The notes: generated from the letters alone by a model not told the origin. A stretch of DNA of 64,000 bases from Lacisediminihabitans sp040549525 (GCF_040549525.1 NZ_JBEPTM010000002.1:310001-374000); one strand, 5' to 3'. Positions 33,124 to 42,625 are shown, counted from the stretch's first letter. Numbers and translations: made by a program.

Positions 33124-33759
33124 GTGACCCTGTCGACGACGATGATTCCCGCCCTCCTCGGACTGGCCACCGGTCTCTCGCTGATCATCGCGATCGGAGC
33201 GCAGAACGCGTTCGTGCTCCGGCTGGGCATCGAGGGCCGCAACCGTGTCATCCTCCCGGTGGTCGCCATCTGCGCGCTGTCGGACGCGGTGCTGATTCTG
33301 GCCGGGGTGCTCGGGCTCGGGGCGCTGATCCGGGCGGCGCCGATCACGCTGGTGATCATCCGGGTGCTCGGGGCCGGCTTCCTCATCGTCTACGGCCTTC
33401 TCGCCGCGCGCCGGGCCATCCGGCCCCAGTCCCTCGCTGCGGAGCCGGTCTCCGCGTCAGCGAAGACGGGCCTGGGGGTCGCGGTGGCCACGGTGCTCGC
33501 CCTCACCTGGCTCAACCCCCACGTCTACCTGGATACCGTGCTGTTCCTCGGTTCAGTGGCATCGCAGCAGGGGCCGGCCGAACGCTGGTGGTGGGTCGGG
33601 GGCGCGATGGCCGCCAGTGTGCTCTGGTTCTCGGCCCTCGGCTTCGGGGCACGCCTGCTTCGCCCGGTCTTCGCCCGGCCCTCGGCCTGGCGCGTGCTCG
33701 ACGCGAGCATCGCCGTCGTGATGGTCGCCCTCGGCATCCGTCTCGCGCTCGGCCTGTGA
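33124..33759 (+). CDS. lysE: LysE/ArgO-type basic amino-acid exporter
   Basis: A 211-residue membrane protein with six predicted helices that exports L-lysine and/or L-arginine. The N-terminal signature is LGLATGLSLIIAIGAQNAFVLRLGIEGRN; ALTWLNPHVYLDTVLFLGS marks the middle of the protein. The GTG at 33124 is preferred because TACCGT lies exactly 6 nt before it; an ATG at 33142 is the alternative. Expression is expected to be activated by the divergent ArgP-type regulator when basic amino acids accumulate. Confidence 0.94.
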   Translation: MTLSTTMIPALLGLATGLSLIIAIGAQNAFVLRLGIEGRNRVILPVVAICALSDAVLILAGVLGLGALIRAAPITLVIIRVLGAGFLIVYGLLAARRAIRPQSLAAEPVSASAKTGLGVAVATVLALTWLNPHVYLDTVLFLGSVASQQGPAERWWWVGGAMAASVLWFSALGFGARLLRPVFARPSAWRVLDASIAVVMVALGIRLALGL

Positions 33760-33805
33760 CCGCGAGCGGCTGGCGATTGTCTGCGGTGCGCGCCACAATG
33801 AGCGC

Positions 33806-34504
33806 ATGTGCGGACGCTTCGCGATGGACAAGAGCACCGACGACCTGATCGAGGAGTTCGTGGCCGTCGGCGGCGACTTCCGCGACTGGCGACCGGGCTG
33901 GAACATCCGCCCCACCGACCCGGTGGCCGTGGTGCTGGAATCGATGAAAGACGGCCCGGAGCCCACTCGCCGTCTCGAGGTGGCCCGCTGGTCGCTCACG
34001 CCCGGCTGGTCGAAGACCCTCAAGATGAAGGTGCCCACCTTCAACGCCCGCAGCGAGGGCATCACCGAGAAGGCCTCGTTCACGGCGTCGATCCGGTCGA
34101 AACGCGCCCTCATCCCGGCTGCGGGGTACTACGAGTGGCAGACCGATCCGGTCACGAAGAAGAAGACCCCGTTCTACCTGAGGGCACCGGATGGCCAGTC
34201 GATGGCCTTTGCCGGCATCTACTCCTGGTGGAAGGACCGCGCGCTGGCCGATGATGACCCGGCACTCTGGACGCTCACCACCACCATCCTCACCGCGGAC
34301 TCGGTGCGCACCCTCGACCACATCCACGACCGAAATCCCGTGCCGCTTCCCCGGGAGCTCTGGGACGACTGGCTCGATCCACGCATCGAGGGCACGCAGG
34401 ATTTTGTGGATGCCGCGGTCGCCGCCGCCATTCCGGTCGCGGAGTCGCTGGAGATCATGGAGCTCGCCGCCGTGACCGACGAGGAGCCGGTCGCACTCGG
34501 CTGA
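33806..34504 (+). CDS. SRAP-family abasic-site DNA-protein crosslinking protein (YedK/HMCES)
   Basis: A 232-residue protein that forms a thiazolidine crosslink with abasic sites in single-stranded DNA. The catalytic Cys2 (MCGRFAMD) is in place if the initiator Met is removed. The other active-site residues are visible in WNIRPTDPVAVV (Asn), PTFNARSEGI, IPAAGYYEWQ (Glu) and IHDRNPVPLP (His). Length and order are standard. CACAAT lies 6 nt before the ATG, consistent with a leaderless mRNA. Confidence 0.95.
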   Translation: MCGRFAMDKSTDDLIEEFVAVGGDFRDWRPGWNIRPTDPVAVVLESMKDGPEPTRRLEVARWSLTPGWSKTLKMKVPTFNARSEGITEKASFTASIRSKRALIPAAGYYEWQTDPVTKKKTPFYLRAPDGQSMAFAGIYSWWKDRALADDDPALWTLTTTILTADSVRTLDHIHDRNPVPLPRELWDDWLDPRIEGTQDFVDAAVAAAIPVAESLEIMELAAVTDEEPVALG

Positions 34505-34556
34505 CGGGTGGCGGCTGACAGTGGGCGGCTGACGGCTGACAGGTGGCGGCTACAGC
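34502..34556. repeat. short imperfect tandem repeat GGTGGCGGCTGACA
   Basis: About four degenerate units of 8-14 bp between the SRAP stop and the convergent metallopeptidase stop. Probably a local slippage product. Confidence 0.5.
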
Positions 34557-35431
34557 CGAGCGGTGCTCGGCGCGAAAGTGTCGCAGGACTGGGCGCCGGA
34601 GGTACGCCCGGTGGTGAACCAGCGCTGGCGCTGCTCGCTCGACCCGTGCGTCCACGATTCCGGGTTCACCTGGCCGGAGGCCGCCTGGATGCGGTCGTCC
34701 CCCACCGCGGACGCCGCGCTCAGGGCATCCGCTATCTCGGCCGTCGTCGTCGTTTTCAGAAATGGCACGCCGTTCGCATCCGGTGTCGTCGAGGCGGCTC
34801 CCACCCACGCGCCCGCGAAGCAGTCCGCTTGCAACTCGGTGCGGATGCTCGTGGATCCCGGCCCCGTGTCGCTGTGCGGCCTGTCGAGCACCCCGTCGAG
34901 CTTCTGGATGTGATGGCCCCACTCGTGCGCGACGACGTAGAGCTGGGCGAGCGGCCCACCGCTCGATCCGAATCGGTCACGGAGCTCGGCGAAGAACGCC
35001 GTGTCGATGTAGAGGGTCTCGTCTGCCGGACAGTAGAACGGGCCGGTCGCGCTTGACGCACCGCCGCATCCCGTGTTCGTGGACCCGCTGAACAGGGCGA
35101 TCGGTTGGGGTGCGGCATAGGTGCCGCCGAGTGCCGGGTACTCCTCGGACCAGTACGCCTCGAGCGACGCCGCGGCAGCCTTCATGCGGCAGTCGATGTC
35201 GGAGTTCGCCTGGGCGCCCGTCGTGCACTGGTCGAGACTGTCGGCGCTCGATCCGCCGGATGGCGCGCCACCCCCGCCGGCCAGCCCGCTGACGTCGAAC
35301 CCGGTGAGTTGCGACACGATGTACAGCACCACAATCAGGGCGACGCCTCCACCACCGCCAGCGATCATGCCGGTGCGACCGCGTCTGCTCGCCTTGCCGG
35401 AGGAGATGTCGGCGTTGTCGTTGAACGTCAT
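34550..35431 (-). CDS. neutral zinc metallopeptidase (YpfJ/KPN_02809 family)
   Basis: A 293-residue single-pass membrane protein. A short cytoplasmic N-terminus and one helix (GGGVALIVVLYIVSQLTGF, residues ~27-45) are followed by an extracytoplasmic metallopeptidase domain with the zincin motif VVAHEWGHHIQKLDG and the conserved RTELQADCFAGAW downstream, containing the third ligand region. Its substrate is unknown. TAGCGT lies 6 nt before the ATG. It overlaps the end of a small repeat tract at its 3' end. Confidence 0.9.
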   Translation of the reverse strand: MTFNDNADISSGKASRRGRTGMIAGGGGGVALIVVLYIVSQLTGFDVSGLAGGGGAPSGGSSADSLDQCTTGAQANSDIDCRMKAAAASLEAYWSEEYPALGGTYAAPQPIALFSGSTNTGCGGASSATGPFYCPADETLYIDTAFFAELRDRFGSSGGPLAQLYVVAHEWGHHIQKLDGVLDRPHSDTGPGSTSIRTELQADCFAGAWVGAASTTPDANGVPFLKTTTTAEIADALSAASAVGDDRIQAASGQVNPESWTHGSSEQRQRWFTTGRTSGAQSCDTFAPSTARL

Positions 35432-35463
35432 GCTTGCACGCTATCGGTGACTCCCCCGCCGGA

Positions 35464-37536
35464 CTACCGCTTGTTTTTCAGCGACTTCTCCGCGATCGGC
35501 TCGAGGCCCGCATCACGGCGAGCGCGGAAATACTCCGCGGCCTCGTCCTGCCGGTCTCGCTCGGCTCCGGAGGCGATCGCCGAGCGCACGTGCTCTGGTT
35601 CGAACCCGAAAGCATTCACGAGGTCGAGCGCATGCGGGCGCAGCCGTGGAAGCAGGCGGTCATCGATGTAGTCGGTGATGGCCGCCGCACGCTGGGCGGA
35701 GAGTCGGCCGTTGATGAGGTACCAGGCGAGGTTCTTCTCGATCAGACCGAAACCGAAGAGATCGCGGAGCCAGGTGAGCACCTCTGCGGTCTTCCCGTCG
35801 GTGATTCCGTCGAGAGCCTCGGTGAAGGCCTCCCATTGCAGCAGTTCGGCGTGGGCGGCCGCCGCTTCGATGAGTTCGTTCTGGTTGGCGTTGAAGAGCG
35901 CTGCGGCCTCGACCGGCGATGCCTTCCGAGCGGCCCGCAGGCGTCCGGCGAGCGCAGCGACCATCGTCTCCACCCGGTCGGTGAGCAACTGGCGTTGGGA
36001 TGCGGCGTCGCGCACGAACCCCACCGAGCGGGCCGTCGAGCCGAAGTCGGCTACGTTCTGCGCCAGCTTGCGCAGGCCGGAGCGATTCACGGCGACGGCG
36101 CCCACCTGGCCGGCGACGTAACCCGCCATCGCCCCCGCATCCGCATTCTTGAACTTGCGCGAGTAGTCGGTGAGCAGCCGCTTGGCCACGAGCTGGAGCA
36201 GCACATTGTTGTCGCCCTCGAAGGTCACGTAGATGTCGAGGTCGGCCCGCAACTGGGTGAGACGGTTCTCGGCGAGGAATCCGGCGCCGCCACACGCTTC
36301 ACGAGCCTCCTGCAGGATCTCCAGCGCGCTCCACGTGCTGAGCGGCTTGAGCGCGGCGGCGAGGGTCTCGAGATCTTCGCGGTCGGCATCCGACGCCCGC
36401 GCTCCGGAGAAGACGCCGTCGAACGCGGTGAGCAGCTTCTCGTGCGCGAAGGACATGGCGTAGGTCGTGGCGAGCTTCGGCAGCAGGCGTCGCTGGTGAC
36501 GCTGGTAGTCGAGGATCACCTCTTCCTTCGTTGGGTCGGCCGCGGTGAACTGGCGGCGCTGCGATCCGTAGGTGATGGCGATGAAGAGGGCGAGCTTCGA
36601 GGCGACGACGGAAGCCCCGTCGAGCGAGACGCGGCCCTGCACCAGGGTGCCGATCATGGTGAAGAAACGCCGGCCCGGGCTCTGGATGTCCGAGCTGTAG
36701 CTGCCGTCTACGGCGACGTCGCCGTAGCGGTTGAGCAGGTTCTCGCGCGGCACGCGTACGCCGTGGAAGTGCAGGCGACCATTGTCGATGCCGTTGAGTC
36801 CGCCCTTCAGCCCGTCGTCCTCACCGCCGATGCCGTCGAGGAATCCGTTCTCGTCGCGGATCGGCACATAGAAGGCGTGCACCCCGTGGTTGACGCCCCT
36901 GGTCACGAGCTGAGCGAAGACGACGGCGGCGATGCCGTGCAGGGCGGCATTGCCGAGGTAGTCCTTCCAGGCTGCGCGGAACGGAGTGTCGAGCACGAAC
37001 TCCTGGGTGGCCTCGTCGTAGGTGGCCGTCGTACCGATGGCGGCGACATCCGATCCGTGGCCGGTCTCGGTCATGGCGAAGGCACCGGGCACCTCGAGGC
37101 TCATGATTCCGGGCAGGAACTTCTCGTGGTGGCGCTGGGTGCCGAGGTGGAGGACCGCCGCCCCGAAGAGGCCCCACTGCACGCCGGACTTGATCTGGAG
37201 CGAGGGATCTGCGGTGACGAGTTCTTCGAAGGAGGCGATGTTGCCGCCGTGGTCGTCGTTGCCGCCGAGACCGGATGGGAACGCCTTGAGCACGGATCCG
37301 GAGTCGACGAGCAGCTTGAGCTGGCCGAGCACGCGGGTGCGCTGGGCATCGAGTGCGAGGCTGTCGTCGCGATGGAACGCACTGTCCTTCATCAGCTCGC
37401 GGGACTCGCGGCGAGCAGTGGCCCAGGTGCCGAGCAGGTACTCGCCGAGCCAGGCGGTGTCGATGGCGCCCTTCGGGGCTGCGGAAGCGGCGGTCGGCCG
37501 GGACTCTGCGGTGATGCGGTCAGCGAGGTTCGTCAT
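35464..37536 (-). CDS. acyl-CoA dehydrogenase/oxidase family protein
   Basis: A 690-residue flavoprotein of the acyl-CoA oxidase type (longer than the ~380-residue dehydrogenases), catalysing the first step of fatty acyl-CoA beta-oxidation. The FAD-contacting strand is GAFAMTETGHGSDVAAIGTTATYD; the catalytic region is REACGGAGFLAENRLTQLRADLDIYVTFEGDN. Two C-terminal helical domains complete the acyl-CoA oxidase layout. The gene stands alone; a divergent thioredoxin gene is 190 bp away. Confidence 0.9.
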   Translation of the reverse strand: MTNLADRITAESRPTAASAAPKGAIDTAWLGEYLLGTWATARRESRELMKDSAFHRDDSLALDAQRTRVLGQLKLLVDSGSVLKAFPSGLGGNDDHGGNIASFEELVTADPSLQIKSGVQWGLFGAAVLHLGTQRHHEKFLPGIMSLEVPGAFAMTETGHGSDVAAIGTTATYDEATQEFVLDTPFRAAWKDYLGNAALHGIAAVVFAQLVTRGVNHGVHAFYVPIRDENGFLDGIGGEDDGLKGGLNGIDNGRLHFHGVRVPRENLLNRYGDVAVDGSYSSDIQSPGRRFFTMIGTLVQGRVSLDGASVVASKLALFIAITYGSQRRQFTAADPTKEEVILDYQRHQRRLLPKLATTYAMSFAHEKLLTAFDGVFSGARASDADREDLETLAAALKPLSTWSALEILQEAREACGGAGFLAENRLTQLRADLDIYVTFEGDNNVLLQLVAKRLLTDYSRKFKNADAGAMAGYVAGQVGAVAVNRSGLRKLAQNVADFGSTARSVGFVRDAASQRQLLTDRVETMVAALAGRLRAARKASPVEAAALFNANQNELIEAAAAHAELLQWEAFTEALDGITDGKTAEVLTWLRDLFGFGLIEKNLAWYLINGRLSAQRAAAITDYIDDRLLPRLRPHALDLVNAFGFEPEHVRSAIASGAERDRQDEAAEYFRARRDAGLEPIAEKSLKNKR

Positions 37537-37725
37537 GGGATCGTCTTTTCGTCAGGAATGGCGGCCTTCGACGGCCTGCATCGACGGTACGAGCCTCGCG
37601 GTCGACTGCCAAAGGGGTGGTGCGGCCCGCACGAATCGCACGACGGCTGCGCGGCATCCGTTGTAGAAATCCACAGTCGGAAGCGGTGCGGGAATGCGAA
37701 GACCTACTAGGTGGTTACCCCTCAC

Positions 37726-38103
37726 ATGCCTACACTCACTTTGACCACGGATGCCTTCGAAGAAACGGTGTCCTCCTCCGGAATCACTCTCGTGGACTTC
37801 TGGGCCGACTGGTGCGGCCCCTGCAAGATGTTCGGGCCGATCTACGAGGCCGCGAGCGAAAAAAATCCCGACATCACCTTCGGAAAGGTGGACACCGAGG
37901 CCGAGCAGGCCCTGGCCAGCGCCGCCGGAATCACCTCGATCCCCACCCTGATGGCGTTCCGTGACGGGATCCTCGTGTTCTCGCAGCCCGGAGCACTGCC
38001 CGCACCCGCCCTCGACCAGGTCATCGAAGCCGTGAAGGGCCTCGACATGGACGAGGTGCACCGCAAGATCGCGGAGCAGGAAGCCGCCCAGCCCGGAGCC
38101 TGA
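37726..38103 (+). CDS. thioredoxin
   Basis: A 125-residue thioredoxin with the redox motif FWADWCGPCKMF and the cis-proline loop ITSIPTLMAF. The C-terminal ~20 residues (DEVHRKIAEQEAAQPGA) extend a little beyond the minimal fold. The ATG at 37726 fits family alignments; a GTG at 37711 in frame is possible. No thioredoxin reductase is adjacent. Confidence 0.94.
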   Translation: MPTLTLTTDAFEETVSSSGITLVDFWADWCGPCKMFGPIYEAASEKNPDITFGKVDTEAEQALASAAGITSIPTLMAFRDGILVFSQPGALPAPALDQVIEAVKGLDMDEVHRKIAEQEAAQPGA

Positions 38104-38129
38104 TCCGTTCCGCCCCGTGGTGAGGAGAG

Positions 38130-38564
38130 CTACTCGACGTCCCAGCGGTCCGCCGCTGTCGCCTGGATGATCTCCAGCAGCGCCGCGCGCATGCCGGCGT
38201 TGTCCGCGATGCTCGGGAACAGGTCGGCCTCGAGGGTCCTCGCCGACCCCCAGGCTGCCTCACCCGCCGGGGTGCGCGTGACGACATGGCGTCGCCCATC
38301 ATCCGGATGCTTCTCGCGCGCGATGTAGCCCTCCCGCTCGAGCCGTTCGAGGGTGCGGGACATCGTCTGCACCTCGACCCGGGCCGATTTGGCCAGCTCG
38401 GTCTGACTGCGTGGACCGGAGCCGAGGACATGCAGCACGATGAGTCCGGCGTGGGTGAGTCCGAGCTGTTCGAGTGCCACGACCCAGGCGTGCTCGACGA
38501 GCCGCGCCGCCGTCGACAGCAGTCGGCCGGTCGGCCAGCCCTGCATTCCGACCGGATCGGTCAT
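38130..38564 (-). CDS. MarR-family transcriptional regulator
   Basis: A 144-residue winged-helix regulator. HTH and wing: SQTELAKSARVEVQTMSRTLERLEREGYIAREKHPDDGRRHVVTRTPAG. It is divergent from a TspO-like gene and an MFS exporter, which are its probable targets; an AT-rich palindromic segment lies in the 74-bp gap. Confidence 0.92.
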   Translation of the reverse strand: MTDPVGMQGWPTGRLLSTAARLVEHAWVVALEQLGLTHAGLIVLHVLGSGPRSQTELAKSARVEVQTMSRTLERLEREGYIAREKHPDDGRRHVVTRTPAGEAAWGSARTLEADLFPSIADNAGMRAALLEIIQATAADRWDVE

Positions 38565-38602
38565 CGCGTCGCCACTTCCTTCGCCATCATTTAACGCTAT
38601 CG

Positions 38603-38625
38603 TGAATTACTAAGCTAGCTGATGA
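38603..38625. promoter_or_regulatory. candidate MarR operator
   Basis: AT-rich stretch TTACTAAGCTAGCTGATGA containing the self-complementary AGCTAGCT (38613-38620), between the divergent MarR and TspO-like genes. Confidence 0.4.
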
Positions 38626-38638
38626 TTCGGGAGACACC

Positions 38639-39448
38639 GTGAACGAGACGCGAGACACCGTGCGACAGGCGGTCGTACTGGTCAGTGCCATAGTCGCCGT
38701 GGTCGGCGCCTTCATCGGATCGGGGGCGGCGGGCGGCACTCCGATCCAGGATGCCGCGGGCGGCGCTCTTGCCGCGGATGCCACCCCCATCGCCCCCGGG
38801 GGCCCGGCATTCGCCATCTGGACCCCGATCTATGCGGGGCTCCTCGCCTACGCGGTCTGGCAGTCGCTGCCGCACCAGCGCGCGGACCAGCGGCAACGCC
38901 GCCTGGGCTACCCGATCGCGATATCCCTGATCCTCAATGCGGCCTGGATCCTCAGCATCCAGTTCGGATTCCTCGCCGCGAGCGTGCCGATCATCGCCGG
39001 GCTGCTCGTGGTGCTGGTCTGGGCCTTTCGCATCACGCTCGCCTCACGGCCGAAGAACCTGGTCGAGACGATCGTCGCCGACGGCACGGTCGGTCTCTAT
39101 CTGGGCTGGGTGTGCGTCGCGACGGCCGCCAACATCACGGCTCTCCTCGTCGCCTCCGGATTCCGCGGCTTCGGAGTGGGTGCGGATGCCTGGGCCGTGG
39201 TGATCGTGGCGGTCGCCGGTCTCGTCGGGGTGCTCGTCGCCATCCGCGGAAAGGGACGGCTCGCGCCGGCCGTCTCGCTGTCGTGGGGGCTCGCCTGGGT
39301 GGCGGTCGCCCGGCTTACCGGAGACCTGCTCTCCGCTCCGGCAGGCATCGCCGCCATCGTCGCCGTGGTCGTCGTCGTGCTCGTCACAGTGGCCCTGCGC
39401 ATCCGGAACTCCCGAAGTGCCGGGATCCCGACGGTGGTGTCCGCATGA
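38639..39448 (+). CDS. TspO/MBR-related tryptophan-rich membrane protein
   Basis: A 269-residue membrane protein starting at GTG, with about eight hydrophobic segments and the TspO-like pieces GPAFAIWTPIYAGLLAYAVWQSLP (family W-x-P-I-Y) and RRLGYPIAISLILNAAWILSIQ. It is longer than classical TspO (~160 residues). Ligand not predictable. Its last four bases overlap the start of the MFS gene (ATGA), so they form one operon under the divergent MarR. Confidence 0.75.
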   Translation: MNETRDTVRQAVVLVSAIVAVVGAFIGSGAAGGTPIQDAAGGALAADATPIAPGGPAFAIWTPIYAGLLAYAVWQSLPHQRADQRQRRLGYPIAISLILNAAWILSIQFGFLAASVPIIAGLLVVLVWAFRITLASRPKNLVETIVADGTVGLYLGWVCVATAANITALLVASGFRGFGVGADAWAVVIVAVAGLVGVLVAIRGKGRLAPAVSLSWGLAWVAVARLTGDLLSAPAGIAAIVAVVVVVLVTVALRIRNSRSAGIPTVVSA

Positions 39449-41067
39449 GCGAGGTCGCGCAGGGCTCGTCCCGCCGCCGGTGGGTCGGGCTCGTCTTCAT
39501 CAGCATCGCCGTCGCACTGATCATCGTCGACTCCACGATCGTGAACGTGGCGATCCCGTCGATCATCAAGGATCTCGGCATCACCTCGACACAGGTGCAG
39601 TGGGTGCAGGAGAGCTACACGCTCGTGTTCGCCGCCCTGTTGCTCGTGTTCGGAACGCTTGCCGACCGCTACGGCCGACGCAAGATGCTCATCATCGGTG
39701 TGACGATCTTCGCGCTCGCCTCGATCCTCGCGGCATTCTCGCAGACCGGTGACCTGCTCATCGGCTCACGGGTGATCCAGGGCATCGGCGGGGCGATGGT
39801 GCTTCCGACCACCCTCTCGATCATCAATGCCACCTTCCGTGGCCGAGAGCGCGGGATCGCCTTCGCCGTCTGGGGCTCGACGATCGGAGGAATGGTCGCC
39901 GTCGGCCCGCTGCTCGGCGGCTGGCTCACCACCTACTTCTCCTGGCGCTGGGCGTTCGGCATCAACATCCCGTTCGGCATCCTGATCATCGTGGGAACGC
40001 TGCTCTTCGTGATCGAGTCGAAGGCCACCGACGTTCGACGCATCGACGTCGTCGGCGCGATCCTCTCCATCGTGACCAGCGCGACGCTGGTCTTCGGGCT
40101 GATCGAGGGCCGCACCTACGGCTGGTGGCTGGTGAACAAGCCGCTCACCATCGGCAACTGGACCTGGCCCTTCGATCTCTCGATCATCCCGCTCACCTTC
40201 GCCGTGACGATCCTCGCCGGCGCCGCCTTCGTGCTTTGGGGCCTCCATCGCCAGCGGGTGGGCAAGACGACGCTGCTCGCCTTCAGCCTCTTCTCCATTC
40301 CCTCCTTCCGCAACGGCAACATCGCCGCACTCATCGTGTCCCTCGGCGAGTTCGGCATCATCCTGTCGCTGCCCCTGTGGCTCCAGAACGTGTTGGGCTA
40401 TGACGCCCTCCAGACCGGCTTCGTGTTGCTCGCCCTCGCCATCGGCTCCTTCGTCGCGAGCGGCTTCGCGGGCGCCTTCGGCAATCGGGTCTCCCCGGTC
40501 ACCATCGTGCGTGTGGGCCTGCTCGCCGAGATCATCGGCGTCACCGGCCTCGGATTCGTGATCTCGGCGAATGCGACCTGGCTCGTGATCGTGCCGTTCC
40601 TCTTCGTCTACGGCTTCGGAGTCGGTCTCGCCACCGCGCAGCTGACCGGCGTCGTGCTCAAAGATGTGCCGATCGAAGCGAGCGGGCAGGGATCCGGCAC
40701 CTCGAGCACAGCACGCCAGATCGGATCAGCCCTCGGAATCGCCATCCTCGGCACGATCCTCTTCACCTCGGCGGGAACCGCCCTCGACTCGCGGCTGTCA
40801 GAGCTGCCGGATGCCCAGCGCACGCAGATCGTCAACGCCGTGGTCGACAGCGCCGGGGCCGCGATCCCCGGCCTCGAGAAGCAGAGCGCTTCGATCGCAG
40901 AAGACGCCCGCGTCGCCTTCAGCGACGCCACCCGGTTCTCCGCCTTCTCGGCCGCCGGATTCCTGGTGCTCGGGTTCCTCGCGACCTTGCGGCTCAGCGG
41001 GGTCTCCCGCAATCGCGAAGAGGAACTCGAGGCTGCGAGGAGCACCTCGCCCCAGTCGACGGCCTAG
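39445..41067 (+). CDS. DHA2-type MFS exporter
   Basis: A 540-residue, about 14-helix proton antiporter. Motifs: IIVDSTIVNVAIPSI in TM1, GTLADRYGRRKMLIIG (motif A), GSRVIQGIGGAMVLPTTLS (motif B) and GPLLGGWLTTYFSWRWAFGINIPFG (motif C). A C-terminal cytoplasmic tail follows RNREEELEAARS. It is coupled to the TspO-like gene by a 4-nt overlap. Probable drug or metabolite efflux under MarR control. Confidence 0.93.
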   Translation: MSEVAQGSSRRRWVGLVFISIAVALIIVDSTIVNVAIPSIIKDLGITSTQVQWVQESYTLVFAALLLVFGTLADRYGRRKMLIIGVTIFALASILAAFSQTGDLLIGSRVIQGIGGAMVLPTTLSIINATFRGRERGIAFAVWGSTIGGMVAVGPLLGGWLTTYFSWRWAFGINIPFGILIIVGTLLFVIESKATDVRRIDVVGAILSIVTSATLVFGLIEGRTYGWWLVNKPLTIGNWTWPFDLSIIPLTFAVTILAGAAFVLWGLHRQRVGKTTLLAFSLFSIPSFRNGNIAALIVSLGEFGIILSLPLWLQNVLGYDALQTGFVLLALAIGSFVASGFAGAFGNRVSPVTIVRVGLLAEIIGVTGLGFVISANATWLVIVPFLFVYGFGVGLATAQLTGVVLKDVPIEASGQGSGTSSTARQIGSALGIAILGTILFTSAGTALDSRLSELPDAQRTQIVNAVVDSAGAAIPGLEKQSASIAEDARVAFSDATRFSAFSAAGFLVLGFLATLRLSGVSRNREEELEAARSTSPQSTA

Positions 41068-41113
41068 CCCGCGGTGGTGTTGCCGACGAAACTGCAGCCG
41101 TGCCGGGCTGTGG

Positions 41114-42085
41114 TCAGGCGTCGGGCCAGCCCTCCGCGAAGCGGTCGGTGGCCTCGATGAGCGCCGAGAGGATGCCGGGTTCGTCGAAGGCGTGGCCGGC
41201 ATCCGGGACCATCACGAACTCCGCCTCCGGCCACGCGCGGTGCAGGTCCCACGCAGTCACGGCGGGAGTGCAGATGTCGTAGCGGCCCTGGATGATCACT
41301 CCGGGGATGTCGGCGAGCACACCGGCATCTTGGATGAGCTGACCATCGTCGAAGAACCCGCGGTTGATGAAGTAGTGGTTCTCGATTCGCGCGAAAGCGA
41401 GCGCGTAGCGCGGGTCCGCGAAGGTCGAGACGATGTCGGGTCGGGGCAGCAGGGTGATGGTGGAGGCTTCCCAGACTGACCAGGCGACCGCGGCGGGACC
41501 GTGGATGGCGGGGTCGGGATCGGCGAGGAGCCGGTGATAGGAGCGGATCAGGTTGTCGCGCTCATCGAGCGGCACGGGCGCGAGGAATCCCTCCCAGGCA
41601 TCCGGGAACACGGCCTCGGCTCCACCCTCGTAGAACCAGTCGAGCTCCGACTTGCGGAGGGTGAAGATGCCTCTCAACACCAGCTCCGACACTCGGCCGG
41701 GATGCGTCTGGGAATAGGCGAGAGCGAGCGTGCTGCCCCAGGATCCACCGAACACCAGCCAGCGATCGATGCGGAGGTACTGGCGCAGCAGTTCGAGGTC
41801 GTCGACGAGGTGCCAGGTCGTGTTAGTGCTGAGGTCGGCTCCGGCGTCGCTGGCGTGCGGAAGGCTGCGCCCGGAGCCGCGTTGGTCGAGCAGCACGATT
41901 CGGTATTTGTTCGGATCGAACAGCCGACGGTGATGGGGCTGCGTCTCGCCGCCCGGACCCCCGTGCAGGAAGACCGCGGGCTTGCCGTCGGGGTTTCCCG
42001 AGGTCTCCCAGTAGATGCTCTGGCCGTCTCCCACATCCAGCAACCCGGATTCGTACGGTTCGATCTCGGGGTAGAAGCTGCGCAT
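41114..42085 (-). CDS. pip: proline iminopeptidase (alpha/beta hydrolase)
   Basis: Releases N-terminal proline from peptides; family S33, 323 residues. N-terminal YPEIEPYESGLLDVGDGQSIYWE, oxyanion-hole HGGPGGE, nucleophile elbow VFGGSWGSTLALAYSQTHP (GxSxG), acidic residue in GRYDICTP and the catalytic His in PDAGHAFDEPG. TAGGCT lies 6 nt before the ATG, suggesting a leaderless mRNA. Confidence 0.94.
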   Translation of the reverse strand: MRSFYPEIEPYESGLLDVGDGQSIYWETSGNPDGKPAVFLHGGPGGETQPHHRRLFDPNKYRIVLLDQRGSGRSLPHASDAGADLSTNTTWHLVDDLELLRQYLRIDRWLVFGGSWGSTLALAYSQTHPGRVSELVLRGIFTLRKSELDWFYEGGAEAVFPDAWEGFLAPVPLDERDNLIRSYHRLLADPDPAIHGPAAVAWSVWEASTITLLPRPDIVSTFADPRYALAFARIENHYFINRGFFDDGQLIQDAGVLADIPGVIIQGRYDICTPAVTAWDLHRAWPEAEFVMVPDAGHAFDEPGILSALIEATDRFAEGWPDA

Positions 42086-42169
42086 GGTTCGAGCCTACGG
42101 GGCGGCGGGTGACCGGGCCGCGTACCCTGAAGGCATCCGTCATGCTGGGCGGAAACCGAGGAGCATTGC

Positions 42170-42517
42170 GTGAAGATCACCCACCTGAGGCATTTCGTCG
42201 CCGTCGCCGAGGAGTTGCACTTTGTGCGCGCCGCCGATTCGCTGGGCATCTCCCGGGCGAAACTCGACTCGTCGATCCGTGCCCTCGAGGCCCAGGTGGG
42301 TTCCGACCTCTTCGATCGTCGCCAGGAGTCAACGACCCTCACGGGCGCCGGCGTGGCATTGCTCGACCATGCCCGGATCGAACTCGCGGAATTCGACGAA
42401 CGCCCGCCCGCTCCCCCGGCCCCGCCCGGAGGCAAGGCGAAGGCCTCGAAGGGCACCGGCCGCGCGCCCATCGTGAAGGGCGAACCCCGACCCTATAAGA
42501 ACCGGCAGTCGCGGTAG
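42170..42517 (+). CDS. short LysR-type protein: HTH domain with basic tail, no effector domain
   Basis: 115 residues starting at GTG. Residues 1-62 form a complete LysR DNA-binding domain (LRHFVAVAEELHFVRAADSLGISRAKLDSSIRALEAQVGSDLFDR). Instead of the ~200-residue effector domain there is a 50-residue Pro/Lys/Arg-rich tail ending KGEPRPYKNRQSR. The gene is intact and has a GGAG ribosome-binding site, so it looks like a deliberate short form, not a fragment. It cannot respond to a ligand in the usual LysR way. Confidence 0.75.
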   Translation: MKITHLRHFVAVAEELHFVRAADSLGISRAKLDSSIRALEAQVGSDLFDRRQESTTLTGAGVALLDHARIELAEFDERPPAPPAPPGGKAKASKGTGRAPIVKGEPRPYKNRQSR

Positions 42518-42582
42518 CGACGCCGGGGCTCCGCATGCGGCTCGGCGGAGTCCGCGACCCGGCGGGCTGGGCTCGCGGCCAA

Positions 42583-42625
42583 CCGCGAGCTCCGTAACCC
42601 GCGAGCTCCGTAACCCGCGAGTTAC
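42583..42625. repeat. 16-bp tandem repeat CCGCGAGCTCCGTAAC, 2.7 copies
   Basis: Two perfect units (42583-42598, 42599-42614) and a shortened third, in the 520-bp gap between the short LysR gene and recQ. Confidence 0.75.
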
